Assembly (NCBI GenBank): GCA_033239525.1
Contig: BSYO01000031.1
Location: 1,736,001 to 1,800,000 of the forward strand
Length of the DNA stretch: 64,000 nucleotides
Reading direction: 5' to 3'
Origin: Nepenthes gracilis
Taxonomy: Eukaryota; Streptophyta; Magnoliopsida; Caryophyllales; Nepenthaceae
Shown here: positions 1 to 11,679 of the stretch, piece after piece
Numbering within the stretch: the first letter of the stretch is position 1
How the letters are laid out: the number at the start of each line of letters is the position of its first letter
Program-made: the position numbers and the translations under genes
Notes under the pieces: generated by a model
Told to the model about the DNA's origin: nothing
The model's input: the letters and a program-made list of their open reading frames with translations, nothing else
The model's database searches: none

Positions 1-330
1 GCCTCCTCCGCCGAACTCCCCTCTCCGTTCACACCGGTCGTCACAAGCGATGACCGCCCGGCCACGATCGAGAGGCACGCATCATTTGGTGCTCTCATTG
101 AGACAAATGCGGAGGAGGACAAAGAACGAGCACTCGACGCCCTCGAAGCGGCCATTGCAGAATTGGCCAGCGCAATGAAGGACCTTCGACGAGCTACTGA
201 CCGATTTGGTGCCTCTATGTCCACCACTAAACTAATTCTCCCATCCCTCGCTGAGAGTTTGCCGACCTTGGCCCAAATCGAACAACAACGAAGCGACCAC
301 CATTTCAGGTCGTCTACAAATTCCGCTTGA
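1..330 (+). CDS. Unrecognised partial open frame, cut by the window edge
   Basis: Frame 1 is open from the first base to a TGA at 328-330, about 109 codons. The middle part (roughly codons 36-65) is rich in Ala, Glu and Leu and looks helical or coiled-coil, as in the N-terminus of many plant retrotransposon gag proteins. There is no zinc knuckle or other diagnostic motif, so gag is only a guess. A second frame (about 331-716) continues without stops, so a frameshift near 325 could join them. Bases 1-87 recur at 3727-3815, where an ATG opens a similar short frame. This suggests both copies derive from the start region of one gene or element. It could also be chance coding potential in a degraded element. 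Confidence 0.3.
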   Translation, partial: ASSAELPSPFTPVVTSDDRPATIERHASFGALIETNAEEDKERALDALEAAIAELASAMKDLRRATDRFGASMSTTKLILPSLAESLPTLAQIEQQRSDHHFRSSTNSA

Positions 331-1654
331 TTTTCATCCGTCTTCTCATCTTAAATCTGCCTTCCACCGAAATCTCACAATTCTGTTCAATCCCTAGCTT
401 ACCAGAAAAGACGAAGGAGTTCCACGAGTTGCAGACGGCTGTACCGCCACATGCCGACTGGCCGAGTGCTAAGCTAGATGGCGAACCACTTGCTACGGTA
501 CTAAACACAGGTAACACCTTCCATCTTTCCCTACCTGCAAACCCTTCCACCTCAGAGCAAATCCTGTCATTCAAACCCGCGAAGGACTCTGGTGGTGCTG
601 ACTTGGCTGAGCTAGGGAAGACGCATGTGAAATTTTCGGACCTTGGTAGCCTCTGTGGAGATGATGAGGCACCGTGGCGAGCAGATCGACTCCTGCTCAA
701 GCATTTACATCAGTGATTTCCTTTGTTCTTCAGCGCTTTGAGAAAAGCATGCTGGATACTTGTGGACAACCATGCTCGGGTGGAAAGAATTGACAATGGC
801 TTCTCTACTCTCTGCGTTGTTCTGCTCCATCACCTCGATTCATTACACCTCGGTTTAACTGTAACACAGGACCGAGGTCCTACTGTAGCTCAAACCGAGA
901 TTCTTTCCAATTGCAATTTCGAACGCTGCACGCAACATCTTTTCTTCAACTACAAGCGCTGCGCACATCAAATTGGGCATCGAGAAAAATTGTATTCGCT
1001 GGCAATTTCACCTCCTTGTCTGGACAATTAGACAGGAAAAATTGCTAGCCACTCTTGCAGCTGAACTGTCTATCATCCTTTGCTTCATAATGAAGTTTTT
1101 CTGAAGGGGCACCCTGGAAAGCGGCAACATTATTTGTGACACTTCTTGGAAAATTTCGATGGTTTGGGGACGAGGCCCCAGGACGGAGCAATCGGGACCT
1201 TACGACCATCGGACCCAATTGCGAGACTACATTTCCATTTACGGTTGAATTGCTGGTTTGGCGTTCATACATTCTTCTCATGTATTCTCTGTTAGTTTCA
1301 CACACATGTGCAAAGTTGAGATTGCACTTGACTCTAAGCACGCGATTCTTTGTATTGCCGTGATACATTACTGCTTAGGCTGTTCTTAACATTCTGCGGA
1401 GATGCTTGTTCTATCGAGATGATGTCATTCTGTTCCGCATCATACTCTCATCCCAACCGTAAACATTTCCAATTGTAGAAACGACAAGCAAGATCAGGAG
1501 GGGCTGTAACATTGCGGCTAATAGAGGAAGATGTGGCAGTTGAAATTGGCCCTGATCCTTTGGAATTGCTCGTGACAATTATGAGGATGCAAATGAGCTT
1601 CACGTGTCATTGTTTTCTCTTGTTACAGGCCTTACTCATACCTTTGCACTCACG
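331..1654. other. Coding-like but unassigned stretch
   Basis: This stretch has a balanced base composition, unlike the AT-rich DNA further right, and short open frames on both strands (for example 327-716 plus and 1045-1368 minus). I could not tie any of them to a known family. A plus-strand frame around 1512-1751 runs into the BIG5-like pseudogene that starts near 1655, so part of it may be a more diverged section of the same copy, or of the element carrying it. Confidence 0.4.
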
Positions 1655-3485
1655 CAATTGCCCATCACGCTCCCAAACTAGTGACTCGGAGCAAGTCAAT
1701 AACTTCATTTCAAACTTGAATCACTTGATCGGATTGGAAGCTATGAGTTGAATCACATATTTGCCCATAGCCAAAGGCTAAACAGTTGACATAATCGTAT
1801 CATTTGTGAAGGCCCTTTGCAAAGTTGCGATGTCGAGTTGCGATCTCCCTCTTGATCCTCGTGTGTTCAGCCTCACAAAAATTGTTGAAGTTGCGCACTA
1901 CAACATGAACCGGATCAGATTAGTTTGGTCTCGCATATGGAATGTTCTTTCGGACTTCTTTGTATCGGTTGGCTTGTGAGAGAACCTCTCGGTAGCAATT
2001 TTTGTGATAGATTCATTGCGGCAGACTTGCAATGAAATTTCTAGGCGCGAAGAGCTTGCAAATTATAAATTTCAAAATGAATTTTTTAGGCCATTTGTTG
2101 TTGTTATGCGGAAAAGCATTTCTCTGCTGAAATTAGAGAATTAATAGTTTGGTGCATTTCCCGGATGGTCCTCATTCATGTCGTGCAATGTGAAATCATT
2201 TGGAAAAGCATGTTTATGGTTTTCATTTCTTACTGCCCGGTGATGAGAGGAAAAGTGTAGTGGCATTGGCCTTTGAGACTATGGAAAAGATAGTTGGGAG
2301 TACTTCCCCTTCATAACAGAGACGGAGTCGATGACTTTCAACGATTGTGTTCGATGCCTAATCACTTTCACAAGCGGTCGATTTACTTGATGATGTTAGC
2401 CTCAATGCCATTGCTTTCCTTAGGTTTTGTCTTTGTCAAACTTGCGAAGTGGGATTAGTCTACGCAATGAGGATAGGAAGGATGATTATTCATACATCTT
2501 AGCGAGGCACGGAGGTGGTTTTGATGGACACAATTTTACCACTAAAGATGAAAATGTCTCCTTTTGGATGCCTCTACTCTACAGGTTATCAAAATTGACA
2601 TCCGATCCCGGAGCAAATGCTATCGAGAAAAGTTCTTTGGAAGTGCTCTTTAACATTCTCAAGGATCACATCCATCTCTTTTCACGTCCTTTTTGGAGTC
2701 TTCTTTTCAAATATGTCATTTTCCCCATATTCAATAGTGTGGATGACAAGAACGAAAACAAAATAAGCGATGACGAGGAGTCACTAACTTCCAGTCATTC
2801 TACTCAATGTAGTACATGGGATTCTGAAACTACTTCTGTGGCAGCAGAAGGTCTAGTGGATCTGTTTGTCACTTTCTTTACAGTTGTGAGGTCTCAACTA
2901 CCGAGTGTTGTATATGTGTTGATGGGCTATATAAATTGTCCCGGGCCAGGTTCCGCTAGGACTGGGTTAGCTGCGTTAGAACGTTTGATGAGTGAATTGG
3001 GTAGCTGATTTTCTGAAGATGATTGGAGAGAGATTTTTCTTGCTTCGAAAGAAACAGCTGCTTCAACTATTCCTGGGTTATTCAAAGTCGTGAGAACTAT
3101 GGATGGCATTGAATTCCCTGATGATGCACAATCGTATGTTGATTTGGAAGTATCTTTTGAACAAGATGCAAACAACATCGATGTGGAGGATGATAACCTA
3201 CAAACTATGGCATATGTGGTTTCAAGAATGAAGAGTCATATCTCGGTTCACTTAATCTTCATGCAAGTCATAACCGATCTTTACAGGGCACCTGCTAAAT
3301 GCCACAACAATTTACGGTTCCGGGGTTCTTCCACGGCATACTCTGACATATGCCGGCAGCGGCTCCGGCTTGAGAAACATGTTCACTGTTCTATTATGTT
3401 GGTAATTGGGTTTGTTATCAAGCTTTGTTCTGTTAGGACATTTCTGCATAACCCGTTTGACCTTGAGGACAAGGTCATTTTGATG
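1655..3485 (+). pseudogene. BIG5: Intronless, disrupted copy of BIG5-type ARF guanine-nucleotide exchange factor
   Basis: Read across several frames, this stretch follows the C-terminal half of plant BIG5 (MIN7/BEN1), a large Sec7-family ARF-GEF that acts in trans-Golgi/early endosome trafficking. Recognisable blocks are VNNFISNLNHL (about 1690-1725), FVKALCK and HYNMNRIRLVWSRIWNVLSDF (about 1805-1965), EELANY then FRPFVVVM (about 2045-2110), and a long frame from 2427 containing SSLEVLFNILKDH and LVDLFVTFFTVVRSQL, followed by LQTMAYVVSRMKSH near 3200. Similarity fades after about 3290 and perhaps 3485. Breaks include a TGA at 3006-3008 inside an otherwise continuous frame, a stop near 1977, and several frameshifts between 1740 and 2430. 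The Sec7 catalytic domain lies further N-terminal in BIG5 and is absent. No GT..AG introns interrupt the similarity although plant BIG genes are intron-rich, so I read it as a processed (reverse-transcribed) 5'-truncated copy. Confidence 0.85.
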
Positions 3486-3489
3486 GGAA

Positions 3490-3690
3490 CGGCAATGTTA
3501 AGTACCCGTTACCCGTCCCCCGTTACCCGTTTCCCAATTACCCGTTCCCCTGTCCCATATATGTATACTGACTTGCGTATAATGAAAGAAAAGAAGAAAA
3601 TATTACCCTCTTACTCTTTCTCTCTCTCTCTATCTCTCTCCCTATTCTCTCTCGTTCTGTTCTTCTCTCTCTCTCGTTCTGCTTTCCTCT
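3490..3690. repeat. ACCCGTT-rich block followed by CT-rich tract
   Basis: From 3503 to 3556 the hexamer ACCCGT or a near variant recurs about six times. A pyrimidine tract of TCTC repeats follows at 3610-3690. Clustered short G/C-rich motifs of this kind are typical of the subterminal regions of plant hAT transposons, but I found no matching terminus or 8-bp duplication, so the assignment is tentative. Confidence 0.35.
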
Positions 3691-3726
3691 TCCCTTTCCC
3701 TTACCCTAATCTCCCTCCTTCTACCG

Positions 3727-3815
3727 CCTCCTCCGCCAGAACTCCCCTCTCCGTTTACTCCAGTCGTCACCAACGATGACTTCGCCAGCCACGATCGAGA
3801 GGCACGCATCATATA
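3727..3815 (+). repeat. Second copy of the sequence at 1-87 (direct repeat)
   Basis: Apart from a few substitutions and indels this matches the first 87 bases of the window. Both include GCCTCCTCCGCC at the start and ATCGAGAGGCACGCATCAT at the end. The two copies lie 3.7 kb apart in the same orientation and bracket the BIG5-like pseudogene. After CATCAT the two copies diverge completely. Confidence 0.8.
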
Positions 3816-6076
3816 ATGTCATTTAAGTATCAAGAAATATATCAACTAGTTCATCTAGTTCATGTTGGTGTACATTCAAGTGGTCTTTTATCGACCATTT
3901 TAGGTTTTTTTAGGTATCATGTCATTTAAATATTAAGAAATATATCAACAGATGCCTATTTGATATAGGTTGGGGATTGGATTATTGTAGATAGTATCAA
4001 ATAAAATTTAACTATGATAAATATATCTTAAGAGAAGATTCAAGTAGGGCAGCAAACAAAAGAGTTAGGGAATTAGTATAATCAAATATTTGAGTTGTTT
4101 CTTTCTCTAACCATTTGAATGATAGGTCATCAAGTTAACGCCATTTTCTGAAACAAATCCCGATACAATAAGCACATGCTCTTGTGAGGAGCAACAATAA
4201 CACACAATCAAATATATAGATTATACAAGTTATATTATATGAAAAATATTCTTAACTAAAAACAAAATTATAAAACTATACACCTAATATTATATCCACT
4301 ACATTTAAATTCTGGATACAAGTAATCTCTTGGATCCAATTTATTCACAACACACTATAAGTCTAAAATTCGGTTGCCTTTAACCCCTAAAATACCCTAA
4401 CCATATAACACAATATGAATGTATAGTAATCGAGACAAAAATAATCTATAGTAAGATCTTTAGATGAGCAGAAATAACATACTTAAAATTAATGAAGAAT
4501 TAAGCACAAAGCGACCTCAAGAAGATAGACAAAGATTTTCCTTCTTTTTTCCTGCCTCTTTCTAGTCAGTGTCCTTTGTGTTTTAAAATGGCTCTCTTTC
4601 TAACATGACAATAAGTTCTCCTCTATAGTACATTTGGTGTTCAAGTGTTAGCTCAAACTCCAGAGAAACAATTTTAAAAAATTGGTGCTTGACAATGCAA
4701 TTTAAATAGCAGAACCCTGCTAGCAACAGTAACAACCAAAGCAAATCATGAGCCTTATACAAGAGTGACTAAAACCGGATACATTCTATATAAGTTTCCA
4801 TCTCATAGACTGAATTAGGCTCGAGTTCCCTTGGGTTAGGGTTGAGTCAAGTTTGAGTTATATTATTTTTAAATGTTTGAGTTTTTTATTTAAGGGGGGG
4901 CGGGGGGTTGTAAGTAATATGTTGGAGTTAGAAACTTAGACGTCAAGAAAATTGGGTAATATAATGTTTTCACATTTGGTAAGCATTTTCTATCATAGAG
5001 GTGTCAATCAATATGGTAGGAGTCGGGTGGATTGAGTATTTGGGGTTAAAGTTTCATTTATGTAAATCTCCATAACTACAAAAATTCAACACCTTGTAAA
5101 AAATTATTTGTATATATCTTTAATAATTTGTATTATCAATGGCTTAAATAACACTTTCAATTCATTATATAGTTTCTCTAGATAGAAACAAGAAGTCGAT
5201 ACTTCACTATGATAGAAATATTTGAGTGGCATCTTTCGGTCACAATTTGGTCACTCACTGTTATAACTCTGATCCAAAGAGATAATTAAATAAATAATTA
5301 ACTCACCCGATTAAATTTTTTTATAATTGAACAAAATCTAATTTAACTAAATAAGATTTTTAATAACTGATTAGAATACAATTAAACAAAATACTGGGTT
5401 AAACTTAATGAAATAACAATCCAAAACAAGTGTGATAGACAAAATGATAGCAAACACAAAATCTAACCAAATTGACCCTATTTCAGTCTCCAAAAAATAA
5501 AATAATAACTTACTCATATCATATCTATTCATAAAAAGAATATCAACCAACTATCCAAAAAGATAATATGAAGCATATATAAATATCTATACTGGTAAAT
5601 ATATTTTTAACTAACTACAAATTATAAATAAATCAACTAACAACTTTCTAATATAATCATAATGAACCCAAATATATGTCCAACAATAAAATAATAACAA
5701 ACACCCTCGATCTTCCTGATCTAAGATCCTACAAGCAATTTCAATACCCTCTAATCTAAAATGTTAGAGAATATGGCAAAATTATGAGCATAAAGTCTAG
5801 TATGTATATATATATTTATCATGTACATAAATCAAATAGAATGATCGTAAAAATAAAATATCATGCCAACAATCTATTAATAATCCAATATGTCAAATAT
5901 TAAACAATAATTTTATACGTAAAATTTATAATCTATATATAAATATTAAATAATATCACACTCGATGAAATCATCTAATATCCAAATGTCAAATGATTTC
6001 AAAGATTCAAAATCTAATATCAGATAATTATGAAGATTGTGTCAAAATCTATAAATTGTAAGAGTCAAAACACTTC
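3816..6076. other. AT-rich intergenic DNA, no gene seen
   Basis: Frequent stops in all frames, with A/T runs and short poly-G at about 4895-4908. I saw no conserved coding block, RNA gene or clear transposon end. It may hold old, unrecognisable repeat sequence. Confidence 0.6.
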
Positions 6077-6081
6077 AAATA

Positions 6082-6700
6082 TATAAGGCCTGAGTCCTTA
6101 ATTTATAATAATTATGATTAATTAAATTAATATAATTAAAATTAAAATCAAAGAATGTAAAAAATTGGGCCAAATATCAAAATTTGGATCAGATGACTCG
6201 TGCTGGATTTAGGCCTAACTCTAGCCTGAAGCACACCTAAGGTGCCAAAAGCAGAATGCCCAAACCCGATGCACACCTGAAAAGGGGCCAGAGCACCATT
6301 TTTAGTAGGGTCACGCCTGATGTACATGCAAGTTGTGCTCAAGAGCAGTAGTGCTGTAGCATCGCGCATGATGTACACCCGAGTTACGCTCTAGCGCAGT
6401 AGTTCTGTAATGCCGCACCTAATGCAGGCCTAAGTCCTTGATTTATTATAATCATAATTAATTAAATTAATATAATTAAAATTGATATTAAAGGATGTCA
6501 AAAATTCTATCAAAAATTAAAATTTGAACTGGATAACTCATGTCTAATTCAAGACTAACCCTGGCCTAAGGCGTGCCTGGGATGCCAAAAGTAGAATGCC
6601 CAAACCTAATGCACGCCTTGAAAAGGATTCGAGCGCCATTTTCAATAGGGTCGCGCCTGATGTACACCGCAGCTGCGCTCGAGTGTAGCAGTTCTATAGG
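6082..6700 (+). repeat. Tandem duplication of the LTR 5' part
   Basis: The block starting at 6091 (CTGAGTCCTTAATTTAT) is repeated from about 6430 (CTAAGTCCTTGATTTAT). Each copy runs through TTAATATAATTAAAATT, a TGCCAAAAG.AGAATGCCCAAAC box and a GCGCCTGATGTACAC-like box. The unit is about 340 bp and the copies are roughly 80% identical by eye. Confidence 0.8.
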
Positions 6701-7728
6701 CAATTTTTATCATTTTTTTCAAAAAATTCGAGAGAGGAGAGAGAGGTAGGCAAAGATAAGAGAAAGGAGAAGAGAGAGAAGACCAAGGAACTCCAGATTA
6801 AGTGCATCTAACCTAGATTTTGGTGTGAATCAAGTTAAGACAAGTGCATTCTAAATTTTTATTTTTCTTGTTGATATTTCTTTGCTAATTTCTTGAGTAT
6901 TTTTTATTCGGATACTCATGCATGTCCTGATTTTCGAAGCTATAGTGTTATTATGTGTATGCATATCAATTTTCTCTTCATTTTATTGAGAAATTTCATG
7001 AAACCCATGTGTAAGTTCATGGATGATGTGTAAATAGGCCGATTTCTACAATTTATGTTCTAAAAATTTGATATTATGGTCTTACATGTTTGACTTTGTG
7101 GATAACCTTATTGCATATTTAAATAATTGTTGACAATATTTTTCCATATTCTAAAAATCCATGTAGTGAACTGAAATTTTAGATTTTCTGTATACATGTG
7201 ATAAATTTGGGATTCAGTGGTTTTATATGGATAAATTTTGTACCTCTTACTGCTATATATTGTAGACTTAAAATATGTATGGTTGTATATCACAAATTTC
7301 AGCAAGTAATCCTCTGTGTTAAGATAAAACCATTGCATGCTTTTTTTTTTTTTTTGCATTTTTGAATTTTCTATAATTAGATATTAAAATTTACATTTCA
7401 TGCTTTGAAATCCATCATGGTGAAGTTCTAGTAAGTATAAGTATGAGTTTATAAAATTTTAAAAGAAAACTTTACAATTATATCCAAGAACTATGAGCAT
7501 TTTCTTCTAGAGTAAGAAAATTATGAAATATAAAAAAATATGAAAAGTTTTTCTAGAATAAGTATTGGACCATGGATTATAATTCAGTGGATAATATATT
7601 ATGACATGTCTTAATATATTATAATAGTATATCGATATCCGAACCTATATTACCATAGGTTAAGAAGCGACGTCTGGCCTCGTCTATTATGTAATATATA
7701 AACAGCCCACATTTGGATCTTGAATAGA

Positions 7729-10590
7729 TGTGACGGCCCGTACTTAATTACACCAATAAAGTCGCCGTCAGGTCTTAAAAGGATAAAAAATAAATAAGGA
7801 CCTAAAAATTTTTTCCTTTTCTTTTACACAGGATTCAAGAGGCCGAACTTTATGAGTTGGCCTTCCGATAATTTTCACACCAGACCGGCCAACATTTAAC
7901 CGGACTTGAAAGTCTGAGATGCTTACTAAACCTTTCAATAATATTAACCATAAGAAAAATCACAAAATCATACTAACAATATCCATAAAGACATAAACAG
8001 CGGAATCATTTTTACAAGTCTCTTCAAAATATCAAAATAATTAAACAAGCTCTTCATTGATCAGCTCCGGCCTGCTAGCTATATCATAAGGTTCTACTCG
8101 ATTTCGTCCACCATAAACCTTTCATCATCTAAAAAGTGGCAAGGATGAGCTACAAAGCCCAGCAAAATAGTCATATGCAGAAAACAGAGAACATAAGCAT
8201 ATATATAAGCGAACATAACTTACCGTACGAAAATCATCATGTCTTTAGTTCGAAATTTTCTTAGTATTTTTCTTATTATCTTGTCTTCTTTAAAACTCAT
8301 AAAACCATTTAAAATTCTTATCATCTTTAGGGACCGGACGGGAGCGGACAACATCGAGGACGGATTGTGTGTAACCCCACAACCTAAGGCCGTATTCCGT
8401 CATTATGCTCCCCGAGGCGGGAGGTAATGCCTTTAGCCCGGCATACAGGGCCGTAGTCCATAGTTCTTATGCCACCGAAAGTCCCCTCCCGTGGCCCAGG
8501 AAGCAATCCTCGAGTGTCACTCCAATATCCTTCGTCTATCTTTAACAGCAAGTTTAATGGAAACTCGGTTCTTGGTTCGTATCTTTTCATGGCCATTCAT
8601 CGTAGTTCGGAAGTCGGAAGTCATAGAGTTCCACTTGCTGTCCGGATTAATACATTTTTCTTCTTCTTAAAGCCTTTGTTCTTAACTTCATCATTTAAAG
8701 TCCGTATAACCTTTCCTTCATATTAAAGCAGAAGATTCCTTTCTTAAAAGTCATAAGTCTTATTCGTCCAAGCAGGATCTTTTCCTTAAAACCGAAGTGT
8801 TTAATAAGGGCGAAATTCATCAAAAAGGGCGGACATCTTCACAAAGGACGGATTACGTCTTCCAAAAGTCCGGAGCTCCTTTTTCTAAAGAGGACGGACT
8901 ACTTTTTTCTTTAATCATCTTAAAGCCGAAGTCGTTTTCTTAAAAGGAAGGATTTCGAAAACCGGAGCTCTCGGCGGCGTACTTTGCCCAAAAGCCGGAG
9001 TTCTTCTTCAAAGGCGGAGTTCTTTCTCAAAAGGGCGGAGCTCTAAAACCGGACTGATTCTTTCTTTAAAATCCGGAGCTCTAAAACCGGAGTGCTTCTT
9101 TCCTTAAAATCCGGAGTGATTCTTTCTTTAAAATCCGGAGCTCTAAAACTGGAGTGCTTCTTTCTTTAAAATCCGAAGTGATTCTTTTTTTAAAATCCGG
9201 AGCTCTAAAACCGGAGTGCTTCTTTCTTTAAAATCCGGAGTGATTCTTTCTTTGACAAAAAGCGGAGTTCTTTTTCAAAACAAAGGACGGAGTGCTTCTT
9301 CAAATGTAATGGCCGGAGTTCCACTTCTTGAAAATCGAAGCACTTTTTCAAAAGAGAACGGAGTACTTTGTTCCTAAAACGACCGGAGTTCTTTGGACGG
9401 AGTTCTTTTCCAAAAGGGACGGAGTACTTATTTCCTAAAAATGCCGGAGTTCTTTTTCTTAAAACCAGAGATCTTTTTGACAGAAACCAGAGGTCAATAG
9501 CAGGGGTTCTTGTTCCATCTTAAGGCCTAAGTTCTTTTTCGTAAACATGCATTTATCGAAATTCATAATAATTGTCAGACTCATAAACAGAACATATTTT
9601 ATAACATATTTGCAGAATAAAACCCATCATCATGAATATCGGAGTTTCTTTTAAACATGCACTTAAGAACGATAAATCATCAAAAACAGAACAGACATCA
9701 TACATACATAATTTCATCAGAACATATCATATACTTAGGTAGAAAACGTGCATAAACATGAACTTTAAAAACAGGGTGAGTATCTTGCCTGAATTTCTTT
9801 ATTTCGCCTTGACTTTCGGTCTTCCCCTACTAGCAACCCCTCTCCAGTCCTCTTTTTCCCGCTCTCTAATCCTTATTTATAGGCCCTTGGGCCTGGTAGC
9901 CGTCGTTAGGATTTGACAATTCCCAAGGTTTCCTATTATATATTATTTTCTTATTCTTGATTTCCTTATTACCAAGTTTTCTTACCGGTTATTTCCTTAT
10001 ACTCAGTTTCCTTATTAATTATTATTTCATCGGTTTTCTTATTTATAGGGGTTTCCTAATTACGCATTCCGGCGTTGACCGACTCACTTTCCTTTTTCCC
10101 GTCCTTCCCCCATTTACTCTTTTCGGTCAACATTTCACGTTGACCGGATTACTCCTCCCTTCACGCATTCCAGTCAACACTCGTTGACCGGATTACTTAC
10201 CTTTAACATTTTCCTTTAATATTAAATCCACCATGCATACTTCGGCTTCATCATCACTTCGGCCCTTCATCAACTTCGGCCTTTCTTCTTCTTCCTGAAC
10301 TCATAATCTACTCCGTCTTCAACATGCAAATCTTACGGCCGGTTTGGAAATTCACTTCTAAGCCGATTTGGATTTCATCATCAAGGAGCCGGTTTTCTCC
10401 TCACAAGGCCGGACTTGATTTTCATCAAAGAAATCCGGACCAGATTTTCATCAAGGAAATCCGGACTGGATTAAGGAAGGACCGAACTTGATTTCAACTT
10501 GAAGCCGAGTTACCTTGCTTATTGCATTTTCCGGTCAACTGGCGTTGACCGGACTCGATGAATGGAGTTTTTAAATTCTGGGTCGTTACA
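7729..10590 (+). mobile_element. Nested 2.86-kb solo LTR with perfect 5-bp target duplication
   Basis: It begins TGTGACGGCCCG and ends GGGTCGTTACA, a near-palindromic terminal pair of the kind common in plant Ty3/gypsy LTRs. It is flanked on both sides by ATAGA (7724-7728 and 10591-10595). Removing it joins TCTTGAATAG to the flanking LTR sequence, an intact landmark of the host LTR, so it inserted into the older element. There is a TATA-like ATTTATAGG near 9875. No primer-binding site or polyprotein follows, so only one LTR remains. Confidence 0.93.
9056..9241 (+). repeat. 62-bp tandem repeat, three units
   Basis: Units start at 9056, 9118 and 9180, with part of a fourth at 9242. Each holds GATTCTTTCTTTAAAATCCG and GGAGCTCTAAAACCGGAGTG. 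Looser variants of the CCGGAGT..TTCTT theme extend from about 8870 to 9470 within the nested LTR. Confidence 0.9.
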
Positions 10591-11679
10591 ATAGAAGCGT
10601 ACAGTATTTGGTTATGTAGGAACGTACACAACTCAGGTTTCGATTGTCCTCTCATTTAGTCACTAAGACATGCTAACCCTGATCCCTAAAAAAATGAGAT
10701 TTATGCATATTTTAACAGTTAAGATTAAGAAAGAATAAGATAATAAATTTAGAAATACATTATGTAAGTTTTCTTGTACAAGTTCTTATCATTGCATCTG
10801 AGCATGGTCTCTATTTCTTCCAATATGTTTTCAATGTAAAGTATGTATTTCATTGATATATTATATGTTTTGCTGAGTATTTAATTCACTCTCTTACTAT
10901 TTTACTAACCCCTTTCAGATGAGATGCCTGAATCCTTGCAAGACAGACAGGATTGAAGAATCGAGCAGAAAAGAAAAATTTAGATTTATGAATTCATAAT
11001 GATTATTGCCATTTAATAATTCTGAATAATATTAATTGTATTATGTTACATTCAGACAGCGTTTAAATACTGGTTAATGGGTCTAATACTGTATTTCATT
11101 TGATTTGACAGTTTTGGATAATATTAGTTTATATTTTGATTATTTAGATGGTAGTATTATATTTTTCAAACAACTTTAAAATGTGTTAAATGATATAATT
11201 TAGTTTTCGGACAGATTTAGATTGTGACTATGATGTACTTCAGGCGGTATTTAAGTCTGGTCAGTAGGTTATATCAGTTTAATATCTGCTTTGGTCTTAT
11301 ATTATAGTTTGAGTATCGTATGTCCATGTTTTGGTATCGGTTTGGTGTTATTGATGATTTTAATTTTATTTGGTCTAATTTATAAATGTTTATTTATTTT
11401 CGTAGATTATTATATGTTGATTATTATATTATACTGACATCATTTCTTACTTAAGGTTCGACGCCGTGTGAATTGGGTCATATCAAAGCCACACAATGAC
11501 GAGGCACATATTTGGGTCCTATATAAGTCTATATTTATTTATATTGAGGTTGGTCAAAGTATCGATGTGAAGTTCATATCCAAAGAATATTAAATGGTTA
11601 TTTAGTAAGGTGTAGAGTTTTCTAAAAAGTTAAAAAATTGTATCAAAGATTGTTTAACAAATAATATATTTTAGTATGC

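Noticed and set aside
8239..8726. Three overlapping frames of 62-85 codons
   Set aside because: All lie within the nested solo LTR at 7729-10590 and none shows a family motif.
9056..9241. CRISPR-like array
   Set aside because: Units are contiguous with no unique spacers, in plant nuclear DNA within an LTR. It is an ordinary tandem repeat.
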